NCBI GenBank assembly: GCA_016703425.1
Contig: JADJCA010000012.1
Coordinates: forward strand, 372,001 to 436,000
Reading direction: 5' to 3'
DNA length: 64,000 nt
From: Myxococcales bacterium
GTDB lineage: Bacteria > Myxococcota_A > Polyangia > Polyangiales > Polyangiaceae
Shown piece after piece: positions 1 through 8,760 of the stretch. Below the pieces are notes generated by a model. That model made no database searches, was not told the DNA's origin, and worked only from the letters and a program-made list of their open reading frames with translations. Positions within the stretch are counted from its first letter, which is position 1, and the number at the start of each line of letters is the position of its first letter. The translations under genes and the position numbers were made by a program.

Positions 1-1421
1 TCGTCGGCCCGCTGTTGCTGCTCACGGGGCCGTTCACGCGGGTCTTGAACGCTGAGAGCCGCGGCCACCACCAGAACGTCGCCAAGGCAGTCGTTCTCGG
101 CGCCCGCCAAGATCATTCGCGCGATGCGCGGATCGACGGGGAAGCGCGCGAGCTGTTCGCCGAGGGCCGTCAGCTCGCGGCGCTCGCCGAGCGCACCGAG
201 CTCTTCGAGGACGCGGTAGCCCTCGGTGATGGCGCGGCCCGACGGCGGGTCGAGAAAGGGAAAATCCTCGACGTCGCCGAGACCCAGCGCCTTCATGCGC
301 AAGATGACGCCGGAGAGCCCCGTGCGCTTGATCTCCGGGTCGGTAAACGCAGGTCTCGCGGCGAAGCTCTGCTCGCTGTAGAGGCGCACACAGATGCCGT
401 CGCGGACGCGGCCACAGCGCCCCTTGCGCTGGTCGGCGCTCGCCTGTGAGATGGCCTCGACGTGCAGGCTCGTGGTGCCCGAGCGAGGATCATAACGTGA
501 GAGACGTGCCGCGCCGGTGTCGATGACGTAGACGATGCCGGGGATGGTGACGGAGGTCTCGGCGACGTTGGTCGCGAGGATCACGCGTCGCTCCGAGATG
601 GTTTGGAAGACGCGCTTCTGCTCCGCCGCCGACAGTCGCGCGTAGAGCGGCTGCACCACGGTGTGCCGCAGAGCTTGGCGCGAGAGCTCTCGTTCGGCCT
701 CGCGGATCTCCCGTTCGCCCGGTAGGAAGACCAAGATGTCGCCGTGCGGATCCAGCGACGTCACGCTCCGCACCGCCGCGGCCACGGCCTCCGCCAGGTC
801 GTCTTCTTCCCGCGGCGGCTCGTACAAGACGTCCACCGGGTAGGTTCGCCCTTCGACGGTGAGCACGGGCGCGCCGTCGAAGAACGAGGAGAAGCGCTCT
901 GTCTCGAGGGTGGCCGAGCTGACGACGACCTTCAGGTCTGGCCTCTCTGGCAAGATGCGCTTCACCCAGCCGAGCAGAAAGTCGATGGTGAGGCTCCGCT
1001 CGTGGGCTTCGTCGAGGATGAGCGTGTCATAGCGACGCAGCAGCGGATCGTTGTGGATCTCTGCGAGCAAGATCCCGTCGGTCATGAACTTGACGTACGT
1101 CCGCTCGGATGTGTGATCGTCGAAACGAATTTGGTAGCCGACGTCCTCGCCGAGCGGCGTGCCCAGCTCGCTCGCGACGCGGGCGGCGACGCTCGTGGCG
1201 GCGAGTCTTCGGGGCTGAGTCACGCCGACGATCTGCGTAAGCCCGCGCCCCATGGCGAGCGCGATCTTCGGCAGCTGGGTCGTCTTGCCGGACCCCGTGG
1301 CGCCGGCGACGATGACGACGGGGTGGGCCTGGATGGCCTCGGCGATGTCGACCGCGCGCGCCGAGATCGGCAGCTCCGGCGGGAACGAGATGGGGGAGGG
1401 CGCGGGGCCAGCGTCGCTCAT
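1..1421 (-). CDS. hrpA: ATP-dependent RNA helicase HrpA, N-terminal part (runs off the window)
   Basis: DEAH-box helicase of the HrpA/HrpB family, expected to act on RNA in the cytoplasm. Reading the reverse strand from an ATG at 1421 gives 473 residues without a stop up to the window edge. Visible motifs in order: Walker A GATGSGKTT (residues 40-48), TQPRRLAA (about 68-75), DEAH (137-140), SATLE, TNVAETSVTIPG, and a QRKGRCGRV block in helicase domain 2, followed by the start of the HA2 region. The phrase SVQDPRERP near the edge is typical of HrpA rather than HrpB. Full HrpA proteins are about 1,300 residues, so roughly two thirds is missing. The sequence has ASADQRKGRCGR where relatives usually have ASANQRKGRCGR, a conservative change. 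HrpB is the alternative; family certain, subfamily likely. Confidence 0.9.
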   Translation of the reverse strand, partial: MSDAGPAPSPISFPPELPISARAVDIAEAIQAHPVVIVAGATGSGKTTQLPKIALAMGRGLTQIVGVTQPRRLAATSVAARVASELGTPLGEDVGYQIRFDDHTSERTYVKFMTDGILLAEIHNDPLLRRYDTLILDEAHERSLTIDFLLGWVKRILPERPDLKVVVSSATLETERFSSFFDGAPVLTVEGRTYPVDVLYEPPREEDDLAEAVAAAVRSVTSLDPHGDILVFLPGEREIREAERELSRQALRHTVVQPLYARLSAAEQKRVFQTISERRVILATNVAETSVTIPGIVYVIDTGAARLSRYDPRSGTTSLHVEAISQASADQRKGRCGRVRDGICVRLYSEQSFAARPAFTDPEIKRTGLSGVILRMKALGLGDVEDFPFLDPPSGRAITEGYRVLEELGALGERRELTALGEQLARFPVDPRIARMILAGAENDCLGDVLVVAAALSVQDPRERPREQQQRAD

Positions 1422-1526
1422 CGCCAGCGGGGCGATACCACCAACATGCGCTGCCGGCGAGGCACTGCGCGGCGTCCCCTGGCAGGACCGCCGCTGCGGG
1501 GCGCAGGCTCAAAAGTGGGCCGAAGC

Positions 1527-1991
1527 TTACCGTGGTGATCCCCACGCGAGCACTTGCGGCACGACAGACGCCACGGCGAAGAGCATGAAAGGCGCGCCCT
1601 CTTGAGGTGTGAACGCGAGCACCCTGACGCGCTCCATGGCCCCCGTCGGCCCCGCCTGCGTGTATGCCGCTGACGCCCCGAGGACGCCTCTTTGTTCGTC
1701 GAGGTACCCGCGATCCTCGATGCGTACCATGCCAGGAGAGAACGCCCGGGCGAGCGCTGGGTTCATCGTCTGCATGTCACCGATCACGAGCCTTCCGCTG
1801 CTCGTGATCGCGAGCATGTACTGGCCACCAATGGCGGCTTCCTTCCCAACGGCAGACAGGAACTTGCCTGCCGTGCCGAACGCGATCGACTCGCCGGGGC
1901 AGAGCTGCAGCAGCTTTGCGTAGACGTCTCCGCCGCTGGCTCCCACGCTGCCGAACCCAAGCATGTTCATGAACGCTCTCCACAGTCCCAT
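1527..1991 (-). CDS. Hypothetical protein, 154 residues
   Basis: A small protein I do not recognise. The frame stays open upstream to 2357, but I place the start at the ATG at 1991 because GGAAGGAG (2002-2009) lies about 10 bases before it and the residues further upstream look like untranslated sequence. The N-terminus is hydrophobic and glycine-rich (MGLWRAFMNMLGFG). The rest is compact and mixed, with CPGESIAFGTAG and LVIGDMQTMNPALARAFSPGM, and no recognisable catalytic motif. The C-terminal stretch (MLFAVASVVPQVLAWG) is hydrophobic. It lies just upstream of hrpA on the same strand with a gap of about 105 bp. Coding call fairly safe; function unknown. Confidence 0.6.
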   Translation of the reverse strand: MGLWRAFMNMLGFGSVGASGGDVYAKLLQLCPGESIAFGTAGKFLSAVGKEAAIGGQYMLAITSSGRLVIGDMQTMNPALARAFSPGMVRIEDRGYLDEQRGVLGASAAYTQAGPTGAMERVRVLAFTPQEGAPFMLFAVASVVPQVLAWGSPR

Positions 1992-2223
1992 TGCGCGCCG
2001 ACTCCTTCCGAGCGACGCCGTATCACGACGCCTGCGGTCGGCACGTCGATTCGCGTGTCGGTTGAGTGACACGTGCATCGATCGGGGGCGTGTGTTTCGA
2101 TCAGGGACGCGCGTCGCGATCAGGGGCGAATGGCTCGCCGGCGGTCGCAAGCCCCGGTGAAACTCGGCGGCGAATTCGTCGGGCGGCGTGTCACGACGCG
2201 GCCACGAGCGCGATAGCCAGTCC

Positions 2224-3016
2224 ATGTCATGGCGACGTGCGCTTATCCTGTCCTTGTTCGTCAGCTGCTCGAACGCCGCAGCTCCCCCTGCGGAGCAACG
2301 GCCCGCGCCGAGAGAGTCTGCACAGGTATCGCACCCGGCGGAGCAGGCCCCGCTCACGGGCGAGCCGATTCAGCCACTGAGCGACGAAAGCGGTGTGCTC
2401 GGATGCGCGGCCGTGCCTATCGGCTCGCGCACCAAGCGCCCTATCGTGATCGCCCTGCACGGTGCCGCTGGTGACCCGCGAGGAATGTGCCTCGCTGGCC
2501 GCTGGCTCTTCGGGACCTGGCCTTTCGTGCTCTGTCCGCAGGGCGAACGCCTTGGCGACCGTACGTTCTACTGGGGCGATCCCAAGAAAATGCGCGCCGC
2601 CATCGACCGCATCGTCCTCTTGGCCGAGGCGAAATACCCGGGCCGCATCGACCCCGAGAGCATCGTCTGGCTATCCCACTCGCAGGCCGGGATCCTCGGC
2701 GCCCAAACGCTCGCCGTTCCCGGCATCCAGATCCGACGCGCGGTCTTCTTCGAGGGGCTCCCCGAGGACGCGGCGTCACTGCGCACGGCCCTCGAGCGCG
2801 CCGGGACGGAACGCGCACTGTTCATCACCCAACATCCAGGCGGCTTGCGCCGGTACGAGGCGGCGGCCGCAGCGGTCCGCCCAAAGGTTGCTGCAAGGGC
2901 TGTATTTCCGGGCCCTTACGGCCCTTTTACGGGGAGAGAGCTACGAGAAGATCCCTCGCGAACTTCCGTGGCTCCTCGCGGGCGACGCGAGCTGGGCAGC
3001 GGCGGCACCGCAATAG
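2224..3016 (+). CDS. Alpha/beta-hydrolase (esterase/PHB-depolymerase-like) lipoprotein, frameshifted near the end
   Basis: Predicted secreted lipoprotein esterase. From the ATG at 2224 the protein begins with a signal ending LFVSC, then an oxyanion-loop HGAAGDPRGM, CPQGE, and a nucleophile elbow SHSQAG in place of canonical GxSxG. The first frame continues through GPYGPF and then becomes arginine-rich and unlike a protein, running to 3075. The next frame from about 2935 reads GESYEKIPRELPWLLAGDASW and stops at 3016, which is the type of ending this family has. Dropping one G from the GGGG run at 2931-2934 joins the two cleanly (PYGPFTGESYEKIP). The coordinates given are for the joined gene. 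The catalytic His expected near PYG is not seen (P instead of H), so activity is uncertain. Substrate unknown. Confidence 0.65.
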
Positions 3017-3090
3017 TGAGGGTCGGCTGCAGTCTCGCGTGTCACAATCCGCGGGGCGGCGCGATGGACGATTGACGGGATGGGCACTCG

Positions 3091-3963
3091 ATGAACGCTT
3101 CGACTCTTCTGCGCGATCACGTGGGCGACAGCAGCGTTCGGAGCCTCCTTCGAAGGATCGTCGCTCGCCGCGTCCCTCGCGAAGAGGTCGAGGACATCGT
3201 GCAGGCGGTCGTGTGCGAAGCCCTGGCCGCGAAGCGCATCCCTTCGTCCAAAGACGAGCTTTCGCCGTGGCTCGTTGGGATCGCGAGACACAAGGTTGCC
3301 GATCATTTTCGAGGCCATCGCGACGAATCGCTCTGCGACGAAGCGCACATCACCCCGAGCCCGCCGCTCGAGGCGCGCGACCTGTTGCGCCGTGTCCTCG
3401 CCGACGCCGAGGTGAACGCGTGCGTGAGGCAAGCCATGAACCTGGCGCTCCGCGAAGCCGACGGTGAGTCCTACGCCGACTTGGCTCGATCGGAGGCGGC
3501 GTCGGAGGCGGCGCTTCGTCAGCGCGTGTCGCGCTTCCGGCGCGCCATGGCGAGCCGGTGGCTCGGCGCCGCGGCGCTCGCCTTGCTTCTCGCGATGACT
3601 CCCATGCTGCCTCGTCTGCCGGAATACGAGACCATCGGGCCCGATCTCGACGGCGCGACGCTCGCCGCGGTCGACGTGTGCCAAGGCGCCTGGACCGTCA
3701 CGTCGTGGACCGGTGCGGAGCCCCTGGTCATCGGAAGCCGAGTGAACGTCGGTCGCGGCCACGTGCACCTCTCCGCGCTATCGGGCAGCGTCGCGTTCGC
3801 CATCGCGAGCGTGAAGCCCCTCGGCGACGGTACCGAAGAGTGGACGTTGTCGTCGGGTGCCGCGGGCAAGATCGTCACCATCGTCAAGAGAACGGGCGCG
3901 CGAGCCACGCTCACACTGACGGGCGGTCGCTTCGCCGGCGTGGCAACACTCGAACGCGACTGA
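3091..3963 (+). CDS. Membrane-anchored ECF-type sigma factor with extracytoplasmic domain
   Basis: 290 residues. Residues about 12-80 fit sigma-70 region 2 (EDIVQAVVCEAL, then SPWLVGIARHKVADHFRG), and about 108-152 fit region 4, with a helix-turn-helix-like ESYADLARSEAASEAALRQRVSRFRRAM. These are followed at once by a hydrophobic span (156-173, WLGAAALALLLAMTPML) and about 115 residues rich in beta-strand character (WTVTSWTG, VNVGRGHVHLSAL, RATLTLTGG). By family knowledge, the N-terminal half should recruit RNA polymerase. The single span would place the C-terminal half outside the cytoplasm, so one protein could both sense and transcribe. No anti-sigma gene is adjacent. Region 4 is somewhat divergent, and a DNA-binding regulator with a sigma-like fold is the alternative. 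Confidence 0.75.
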   Translation: MNASTLLRDHVGDSSVRSLLRRIVARRVPREEVEDIVQAVVCEALAAKRIPSSKDELSPWLVGIARHKVADHFRGHRDESLCDEAHITPSPPLEARDLLRRVLADAEVNACVRQAMNLALREADGESYADLARSEAASEAALRQRVSRFRRAMASRWLGAAALALLLAMTPMLPRLPEYETIGPDLDGATLAAVDVCQGAWTVTSWTGAEPLVIGSRVNVGRGHVHLSALSGSVAFAIASVKPLGDGTEEWTLSSGAAGKIVTIVKRTGARATLTLTGGRFAGVATLERD

Positions 3964-4042
3964 GCCGGCCGCGGAGCTCCGAAGCCCGGCTCGCCGCAGG
4001 CAGCGTGTCCCCGAGAGCCTGGCGGAGGGGCAGACGGGCTCC

Positions 4043-5674
4043 CTACTTGATCGTGAATGGCCCGAAGTCGACGGCGTGCGCCGAGCGGAGGCCGCTCCCG
4101 TCCTTCGCCTCCGCCTTGATCCGGAGGATGCGCGGCCCGGGCGTCGCGTTGGTGCTCGCGTTGACGCCGCCCGCCACGTAAACGCCGGCGTCGGGCAGGA
4201 GCACTTTGTCCGCGTGCACCGCGTTGCTGTCCAGGAGGCCTTTGTAGAACACCTGCCCACCGACGCGGATGGGCGTCCCGCTCACCCTCGCCTCCATCGT
4301 CGCGGCGACGGAGAGGTCATGCGGGATCTCCGCCGGGCTAACCTTCGGCTCCGTGACCTTTGGCGCGGCGCCGACGCTCGCGGGGTCGAGCTCGGCGATG
4401 GCAATCTGCTTTCCGACGGCGTCGCTGTTCACGTAGACGAACGTCTTTCCGTCGGCGGCCATGCTGAGGGGGCCGTCGGGTGAGCCGACGAAGGCCGGAT
4501 CGCTCGAGAAGAATCCGGTGCCAATGAGGAGCGGCCACGGCTCGGAGCCATCGGTGGGGAACACCGTCGACATGACGGAGAGCGTCACCTTCGCCCCGTC
4601 GCCTGACATCGTGAAGGGCATCCTGCATCCGCCGCCGGCGCCGATGTCGAAGAGCTTCGTCTTGTTCGTGCCGTCGGCGCCCATCACGCCGATTTCGCCG
4701 CCTGCGGGCGCGGCGCTCGCGGTCCAGTAGGCGGCCTTGCTGCCGTTCTGGTTGGTGGCGACCGCGTAGACGAGCTTGTCGCCCGTCGTGACGGGGCCGA
4801 GGACGAGCGCGGCGCCGGTGCCCGTGCCGCTCGAGGCGATGATCGCCTGGGCGCCGAGCACGTTGACGACGCTAAAGACCTTCGTGCCGTCGCTCGAGAC
4901 GGCGAGCGACGTGCCGCATCCCGCGAAAGGAAACACCTCCGCCGCCGTCTTGCCCACGAGCGGCGCGACGGTTTGCGGCGTGAGGATCGCGGTTATCCCC
5001 GTGCCGTTGCTCTTCATCGTGTACGTGCCGCGTGCCCGCGGCGTGGCCGATGGCAGCGTCTGATTGCTGTCGCGCGCATTGATGAAGAACACGTCGCTGC
5101 CGGTGGCGTTCAGCGCGAGATTGGTCACGACGTTGTTGTCGAGCGTGAACGACCCTTTCAGTGTGCCCGCCGTGTCGACGACGCGAACCTGCGTGGAGTC
5201 GGTGGACACGATCGTGTTTCCGTCGTCGCTGATGGCGACGTCGGAGCCGCAGAAACAGTTGGTCTTGTACGAATCCACCTGCTTCAGGTTCGTTCCGTCG
5301 GCGTCGATGACGAAGATGCGGTTCGGGGTCGCGGCGCTCTGTGTTCCGGGCGCGACCGCGAACGCGATCCGCTTGCCGTTCCCGCTAATGACCGGCACGT
5401 TCGTAGGAAAGTCGGCCGCGGTGGTGGCGTGCGTGAGCTGCCGATAGACGATCTCGCGGACGATGCCGTCGGCGCGGGTGCCGCCCTCCGGTGCCCTTGC
5501 GTCGAGTGTGGTGGCAGCATCCGTACCCGCGCCTCCGCCGTCTCCCTGGATGTCGGCGTCCGTTCCCGTGGTCCCCGGCGTCGGCGACGACGAACTCTCC
5601 GTGCAGGCGGACGCGGTCGCGCCCACTCCCACAACGACGATCCCAAGCCCCATCCACGCACCGCGTGTCTTCAT
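4043..5674 (-). CDS. Beta-propeller (TolB/WD40-like) lipoprotein
   Basis: 543 residues with a signal peptide and lipobox TASAC (Cys24), followed by a Ser/Thr/Gly/Asp-rich linker. The body carries repeated blade-like units of the PD40/TolB type: NRIFVIDADGTNLKQVD, SDVAISDDGNTIVSTD, LALNATGSDVFFINAR, and further ones up to SMAADGKTFVYVNSD. Such proteins are surface or periplasmic scaffolds; no catalytic residues are visible. The last 100 residues (KVSPAEIPHDLSVAATMEARV onward) look like a separate beta domain. The gene stands alone, convergent with the sigma factor gene (79 bp apart). Propeller family likely; partner and role unknown. Confidence 0.75.
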   Translation of the reverse strand: MKTRGAWMGLGIVVVGVGATASACTESSSSPTPGTTGTDADIQGDGGGAGTDAATTLDARAPEGGTRADGIVREIVYRQLTHATTAADFPTNVPVISGNGKRIAFAVAPGTQSAATPNRIFVIDADGTNLKQVDSYKTNCFCGSDVAISDDGNTIVSTDSTQVRVVDTAGTLKGSFTLDNNVVTNLALNATGSDVFFINARDSNQTLPSATPRARGTYTMKSNGTGITAILTPQTVAPLVGKTAAEVFPFAGCGTSLAVSSDGTKVFSVVNVLGAQAIIASSGTGTGAALVLGPVTTGDKLVYAVATNQNGSKAAYWTASAAPAGGEIGVMGADGTNKTKLFDIGAGGGCRMPFTMSGDGAKVTLSVMSTVFPTDGSEPWPLLIGTGFFSSDPAFVGSPDGPLSMAADGKTFVYVNSDAVGKQIAIAELDPASVGAAPKVTEPKVSPAEIPHDLSVAATMEARVSGTPIRVGGQVFYKGLLDSNAVHADKVLLPDAGVYVAGGVNASTNATPGPRILRIKAEAKDGSGLRSAHAVDFGPFTIK

Positions 5675-5768
5675 GCCCCACCCCTCCGAATGATCGTCCT
5701 AGCTATCACAACGGGCACTGGGGCGGGATGGGCTTCGCCAAGCGTACAGTTCGCGTGCTGGCTCGAGC

Positions 5769-6280
<512 letters not shown>

Positions 6281-6298
6281 CAGACGAAGGAGTTCGCC

Positions 6299-6781
6299 GT
6301 GGCGCACGCGTTTCAGCTGGTCATCCAGTTCCCTCAGGACTGCTTCGCGAAGCAGGACGACCTCGAGGCCTTCGCGGCTAGGCTCGCAGCGTCGCTACCG
6401 AGGACGTGCGATCTCGACGGCTACGACGTCGGCTCGGGCACCGTGAATTTCTTTGTCTACACGGACGCGCCGGAAGCCGCGCACCGCGCGTTTCGTAAAT
6501 ATCTCGGCACGCGTGCCGTGGAGAAGCGTTTGCGCATTGCCTATCGATCAACGAAGGGCGAGGCGTTCACCAACTTGTGGCCACGGCGCGATCCGCGACC
6601 GTTCTCCTATTGGTACGACACCGCAAACGATCCCTTCGCGCGCGGCGCGAAGCGCGTGATCCCGAAGCGAAGCAAGCCGACCGCGAAGAAGGTGACGGCG
6701 TCGAAAGCGAGCGTCCAAGGCGCGCGCGAAGAAGGCCTAAGCGGCGCGAGCGCGCTTTCCCCAGGTGTGGCACGGCTCTGA
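6299..6781 (+). CDS. Hypothetical protein with Lys-rich C-terminus
   Basis: GTG start at 6299 chosen because AAGGAG (6287-6292) lies six bases upstream; the frame further upstream is only poly-Gly artefact. The N-terminal two thirds (AHAFQLVIQFPQDC, LPRTCDLDGYDVGSGTVNFFVYTD, AHRAFRKYLGTRAVEKRLRIAYR, FTNLWPRRDPRPFSYW) looks like a small compact alpha/beta domain. The C-terminal 35 residues are basic. As written the gene stops at 6781. A one-base shift around 6702-6705 would instead end it at 6738 with SKRASKARAKKA, a more natural lysine-rich tail, so the last 25 residues may be wrong. Function unknown. Confidence 0.6.
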   Translation: MAHAFQLVIQFPQDCFAKQDDLEAFAARLAASLPRTCDLDGYDVGSGTVNFFVYTDAPEAAHRAFRKYLGTRAVEKRLRIAYRSTKGEAFTNLWPRRDPRPFSYWYDTANDPFARGAKRVIPKRSKPTAKKVTASKASVQGAREEGLSGASALSPGVARL

Positions 6782-6870
6782 ATTCGGCAGGCGACCCCGT
6801 CGCGGGAGCGCCATGCGCGAGGCAGCGGCGCTCAATCTGGCGCCGTGGCGGCGACGAACACGCGGCCGCT

Positions 6871-7494
6871 CTACCCCGCCGCCGCGAGCTTCGCCATCGA
6901 GCGGTCGTGGACCTTCGAGAGCGTCACCAGCGAGAGCGCCGAGCCGACGCCGACCAAGAACATGTCCCACTGCGCGTCCCACGGATCGCCCTGCGAGCCG
7001 AGAAACGCCGTGCCAACGTCACCGGCGACGACCAGCGTGGTCCACCACTCGATGAGCTCCCAAAAGGCGCCGATGGCGAAGGCGATGGAGAGCGCGATGG
7101 CCGCGAGCCACTTGCCGCGCTTTAGGGGACTGGTGCGGAGGAGCACCTCGCGGATCGCCAGCGTGGGGAAGTAGCCGAGGGCGAGATGGCCGATGCGGTC
7201 GTAGTGGTTGCGAGCCAGATGAAAGGTGTCGCGGGCCCAATTGCCTAGCGGCGTGAGCGCGTACGTGTAGTAGCCGCCGTAGATCAAGACGAGGATGTGC
7301 AGGAAGAGCGTGACGTAGACGAGCGTACTCATGGGGAATCGCTTGTAGAGCGCAGCCAAAGCGAACACCTCGAGGAGGCCCGGCCCGACCTCGAGGGCCC
7401 AGCTGAGACGCCCCGCCGGCGGGTGCCACAATGTCGCGAGGCAGATGACGAAGAGCAATGCGGAGAGCGTTGCGAGGAGCGCGGGCCGAGGCAT
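6871..7494 (-). CDS. yjdF: DUF2238 (YjdF-type) inner membrane protein
   Basis: From the ATG at 7494 the protein has about 207 residues and five or six hydrophobic segments (LLATLSALLFVICLATLW, LVYVTLFLHILVLIYGGYYTYA, LAAIALSIAFAIGAFWELIEWW and others). It contains family-typical polar motifs inside the membrane part: ARNHYDRIGHLALGY, FWELIEWW, and QGDPWDAQWDMFLVG. These match the DUF2238 family, to which E. coli YjdF belongs; its function is not established. An upstream start at 7560 would add 22 residues without a clear ribosome site. The gene is divergent from the cytochrome gene. Family assignment confident, role unknown. Confidence 0.8.
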   Translation of the reverse strand: MPRPALLATLSALLFVICLATLWHPPAGRLSWALEVGPGLLEVFALAALYKRFPMSTLVYVTLFLHILVLIYGGYYTYALTPLGNWARDTFHLARNHYDRIGHLALGYFPTLAIREVLLRTSPLKRGKWLAAIALSIAFAIGAFWELIEWWTTLVVAGDVGTAFLGSQGDPWDAQWDMFLVGVGSALSLVTLSKVHDRSMAKLAAAG

Positions 7495-7715
7495 GACGCG
7501 AAGGTACGCGAGGCCCGCGGCCGCACCCAAGGATCGAACGCGGCGGGTGTCCTGTGACACACGGTGCGGCCCCGTTGCCGCCTGTCACAGGTGAGCGTTT
7601 GCGCCTGGGCGGGCCGCAAACGCCGAACTCCCGACACGACGGAAGCGACGACGAAACGATGCAACGCGTTTTCGGGAGCCATTGGGGTCGGCACAAAGGC
7701 TGCAGGCCACGGGGC

Positions 7716-8750
7716 ATGCGTCTGCGCGTCATCGCCGTTCTGTTGGGGGCGACCTTGGCCTTCGGGAACCTGTCGCTGGCCGGTGAGGCGACGCAGGCAG
7801 CGACCACCGCGTTGTCGGCGGCCCAGCACCAACGGCTAAACGAGTCCTGCGAGGGATGCCGCGACGACGTGGCGCGCGAGTGGCGCCAATCGAACCATCG
7901 CAACGCGTACAACGATCCCACGTTTCAGCGGGCGCTTTCCCTCGAGCCGCTGCCCTTTTGTCGCGGCTGCCACGCGCCGGCGGCGCCTTCCCAGCGGGCC
8001 GCCGAGGGCTGGGCCGCCGACAACGGCGTCACGTGTGTTGCGTGCCATGTTCGCGACGGCAAGGTCTTGGGGACACGCGAGGTGAAGGGCGCGCCTCACG
8101 CCATGGCTGTCGACGCAGACTTTGGGACCAACGCCTGCGCGTCATGCCACGAGTTCAAGTTCCCGCGCTCCCCCGAGCGAATGCAAAAGACGATGACGGA
8201 GCACCGCGCGTCGCCGTCGGCCGACCGAGCCTGCTCAAGCTGCCACATGCCCGTCGGCGCCGCCGGCGCACCCGCAGCAGGACGACGCGGCCGCTCCCAC
8301 GAGTTTGCCTTCGGCACCCGCCCCGAGGACCTGCGGGGTGCCCTCAAGGTTACCGCGCGCCGCGTCGCCGTTGACGTCGTGGAGCTCACGCTGAAGGCGA
8401 GCGGCGTCGGGCACTCGTTTCCGACGGGCGATCTCTTTCGGCGCATCGAGGTCGTCGCCCGCGCGCAGGGCGCCCCCACGGAAAGCGCGGCTCGTGCCTC
8501 CGTCGGACGCCGCTTCGCGCTCGACCGGATCCCCGAGGTCGAGTTGGAAGATACACGCATCCCTGCGGGCGGCGAGCGAGTGGTTCGTCTGACTGTGCCC
8601 CGCGCGATGGGACGCGAGATCGGCTACCGCGTGCTCTACCAGCGGGTCGAGTTGCCGGAGGGGCACGGCGCAGGCTCGCGCCAAGAGGCCCCACGCCGTG
8701 CGCCCCCTAAGATCGCGTTCGAGCTTGTGCTGCATGAGGGCGCGTTGTGA
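7716..8750 (+). CDS. Secreted multihaem c-type cytochrome
   Basis: From the ATG at 7716: signal peptide (LRVIAVLLGATLAFGNLSLAGEA), then haem-binding motifs CRGCH, CVACH, CASCH and CSSCH. Before them comes CEGCR, where the His of the usual first CxxCH is Arg. Residues after that motif (DVAREWRQSNHRNAY) match the region that follows the first haem in related cytochromes. The C-terminal 150 residues are a beta-rich domain (VDVVELTLKASGVGHSFPTGDLFRRIEV), common in this class. Expected periplasmic or surface electron carrier with four covalent haems. The lipoprotein gene starts 10 bp downstream, so they are probably one operon. The frame is open further upstream (7554), but that extension does not look like protein. 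Confidence 0.82.
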   Translation: MRLRVIAVLLGATLAFGNLSLAGEATQAATTALSAAQHQRLNESCEGCRDDVAREWRQSNHRNAYNDPTFQRALSLEPLPFCRGCHAPAAPSQRAAEGWAADNGVTCVACHVRDGKVLGTREVKGAPHAMAVDADFGTNACASCHEFKFPRSPERMQKTMTEHRASPSADRACSSCHMPVGAAGAPAAGRRGRSHEFAFGTRPEDLRGALKVTARRVAVDVVELTLKASGVGHSFPTGDLFRRIEVVARAQGAPTESAARASVGRRFALDRIPEVELEDTRIPAGGERVVRLTVPRAMGREIGYRVLYQRVELPEGHGAGSRQEAPRRAPPKIAFELVLHEGAL

Positions 8751-8760
8751 GGAGGTCTCC

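Noticed and set aside
744..1538. 264-codon plus-strand open frame
   Set aside because: It lies antisense to the helicase gene, whose motifs are clear; its composition is the usual Arg/Gly/Asp shadow of a high-GC gene.
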